Positions 63,724 to 64,000 of a DNA stretch of 64,000 bases are shown one piece after another; position 1 is the stretch's first letter; each line of letters begins with the position of its first letter. Under the pieces are notes generated by a model that was not told the origin of the DNA, made no database searches, and saw only the letters and a list, made by a program, of their open reading frames with translations. Source of the stretch: an uncultured Bacillaceae bacterium (lineage in GTDB: Bacteria; Bacillota; Bacilli; Bacillales; Bacillaceae_L). The position numbers were made by a program, and so were the translations under genes. Where the stretch lies: NCBI GenBank assembly GCA_947497585.1, contig CANMHG010000001.1, forward strand, positions 124,001 to 188,000, in the 5' to 3' direction.

Positions 63724-64000
63724 ATGCTAGTATGCGATTCAGGTATTGCAAAAATAAATGAAGCAACTATTTATTATGAGGTTGTAGGGGAAGGAAAACC
63801 CTTATTACTTATTCATGGATTGCCGATTAATTCAAGAATGTGGGACAAACAGGTTGAAGAGTTATCCAAACAATATAAAGTTATTCGCTTTGACCTACCT
63901 GGTTACGGAAAATCAGGTGCTCATGATAATGACTTTTCATTTGTGGAAGATCTTAAGGGTTTACTAGATTATTTGAAAATTGAAACTGTCTCAATTATTG
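63724..64000 (+). CDS. Alpha/beta hydrolase, 3' end outside window
   Basis: The N-terminal ~92 residues are visible: LLLIHGLPINSRMWDKQVEELSKQYKVIRFDLPGYGKSG, the oxyanion and beta-strand region of an alpha/beta hydrolase (lipase/esterase or haloperoxidase type). The GXSXG nucleophile is about to begin (SIIG at the edge). TAGGAGG lies 11 bp after the stop of the HTH-F1-like gene, so it is co-transcribed with it. Confidence 0.85.
   Translation, partial: MLVCDSGIAKINEATIYYEVVGEGKPLLLIHGLPINSRMWDKQVEELSKQYKVIRFDLPGYGKSGAHDNDFSFVEDLKGLLDYLKIETVSII

Overview
The window is chromosomal DNA from a low-GC, endospore-forming Firmicute of the family Bacillaceae. The evidence is AT-rich codon use, strong AGGAGG-type ribosome sites, frequent TTG/GTG starts, S-box and preQ1 riboswitches, five tiny YjcZ-type sporulation genes with sigma-K-like promoters, and Bacillus-type families (CoaA, PpaC, TcyP, AlsT-like, GlpK/GlpD, class D sortase). 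I saw no rRNA, tRNA, CRISPR array, transposase or prophage structural module. The genus cannot be fixed from sequence reading alone.

Layout. 1-7 kb: the 3' part of a bile acid:sodium symporter-like gene, a soluble chemotaxis-type transducer, an S-box-controlled sugar-type ABC transporter (lipoprotein, ATPase, permease; a methylthioribose uptake candidate) and a Qnr-like pentapeptide-repeat protein. 7-14 kb: an SRPBCC/ArsR pair with a double operator, a CNNM/CorC-type protein, MFS and Nudix genes, a tyrosine phosphatase and PpaC. 13.7-18.4 kb: a translationally coupled cluster (Nudix, 52-aa membrane peptide, two unknown membrane proteins), a holin-like protein with a Q/N-rich tail, and a preQ1 riboswitch-VUT transporter unit. 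18.4-21.7 kb: two palindromic repeat elements flank a secreted protein, a methionine aminopeptidase and three tandem yjcZ copies. 21.7-31.3 kb: envelope and sporulation-type genes (kinase-like, DUF421, VanW, CoA-type Nudix, OB-HD nuclease, His/Tyr/Gly-rich coat-like protein, two more yjcZ genes). 31.5-40.2 kb: housekeeping and accessory enzymes (GNATs, alanine symporter, CoaA, Nudix, hydrolase, WYL regulator, EEP nuclease). 40.4-45 kb: a two-component system followed by an acidic sortase substrate and its class D sortase. 45-53 kb: TcyP, a stand-alone MprF-like C-terminal domain, a sensor kinase gene broken by one in-frame TGA, a ten-copy 52-bp hairpin array, an AbrB-type membrane protein and two divergent EamA exporters. 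53-64 kb: RecQ, the glycerol block (GDPD, glpK, terminator leader, glpD), a CysJ-like reductase without its flavodoxin domain, an ATP-dependent DNA ligase, and an unusual HTH-F1 ATPase beta-like fusion with a following alpha/beta hydrolase cut by the window edge.

The strongest novelty candidate is the 349-residue protein at 62663-63712. An N-terminal DNA-binding helix-turn-helix is joined to a domain resembling the F1 ATP synthase beta subunit whose Walker A lysine and catalytic glutamate region are gone, so it looks like a pseudo-ATPase regulator. Next are the intergenic arrays: two unrelated sequences share a 52-bp period, and each unit carries a hairpin. Start codons were moved from the longest reading frame to an internal start wherever a clear ribosome site supported it.
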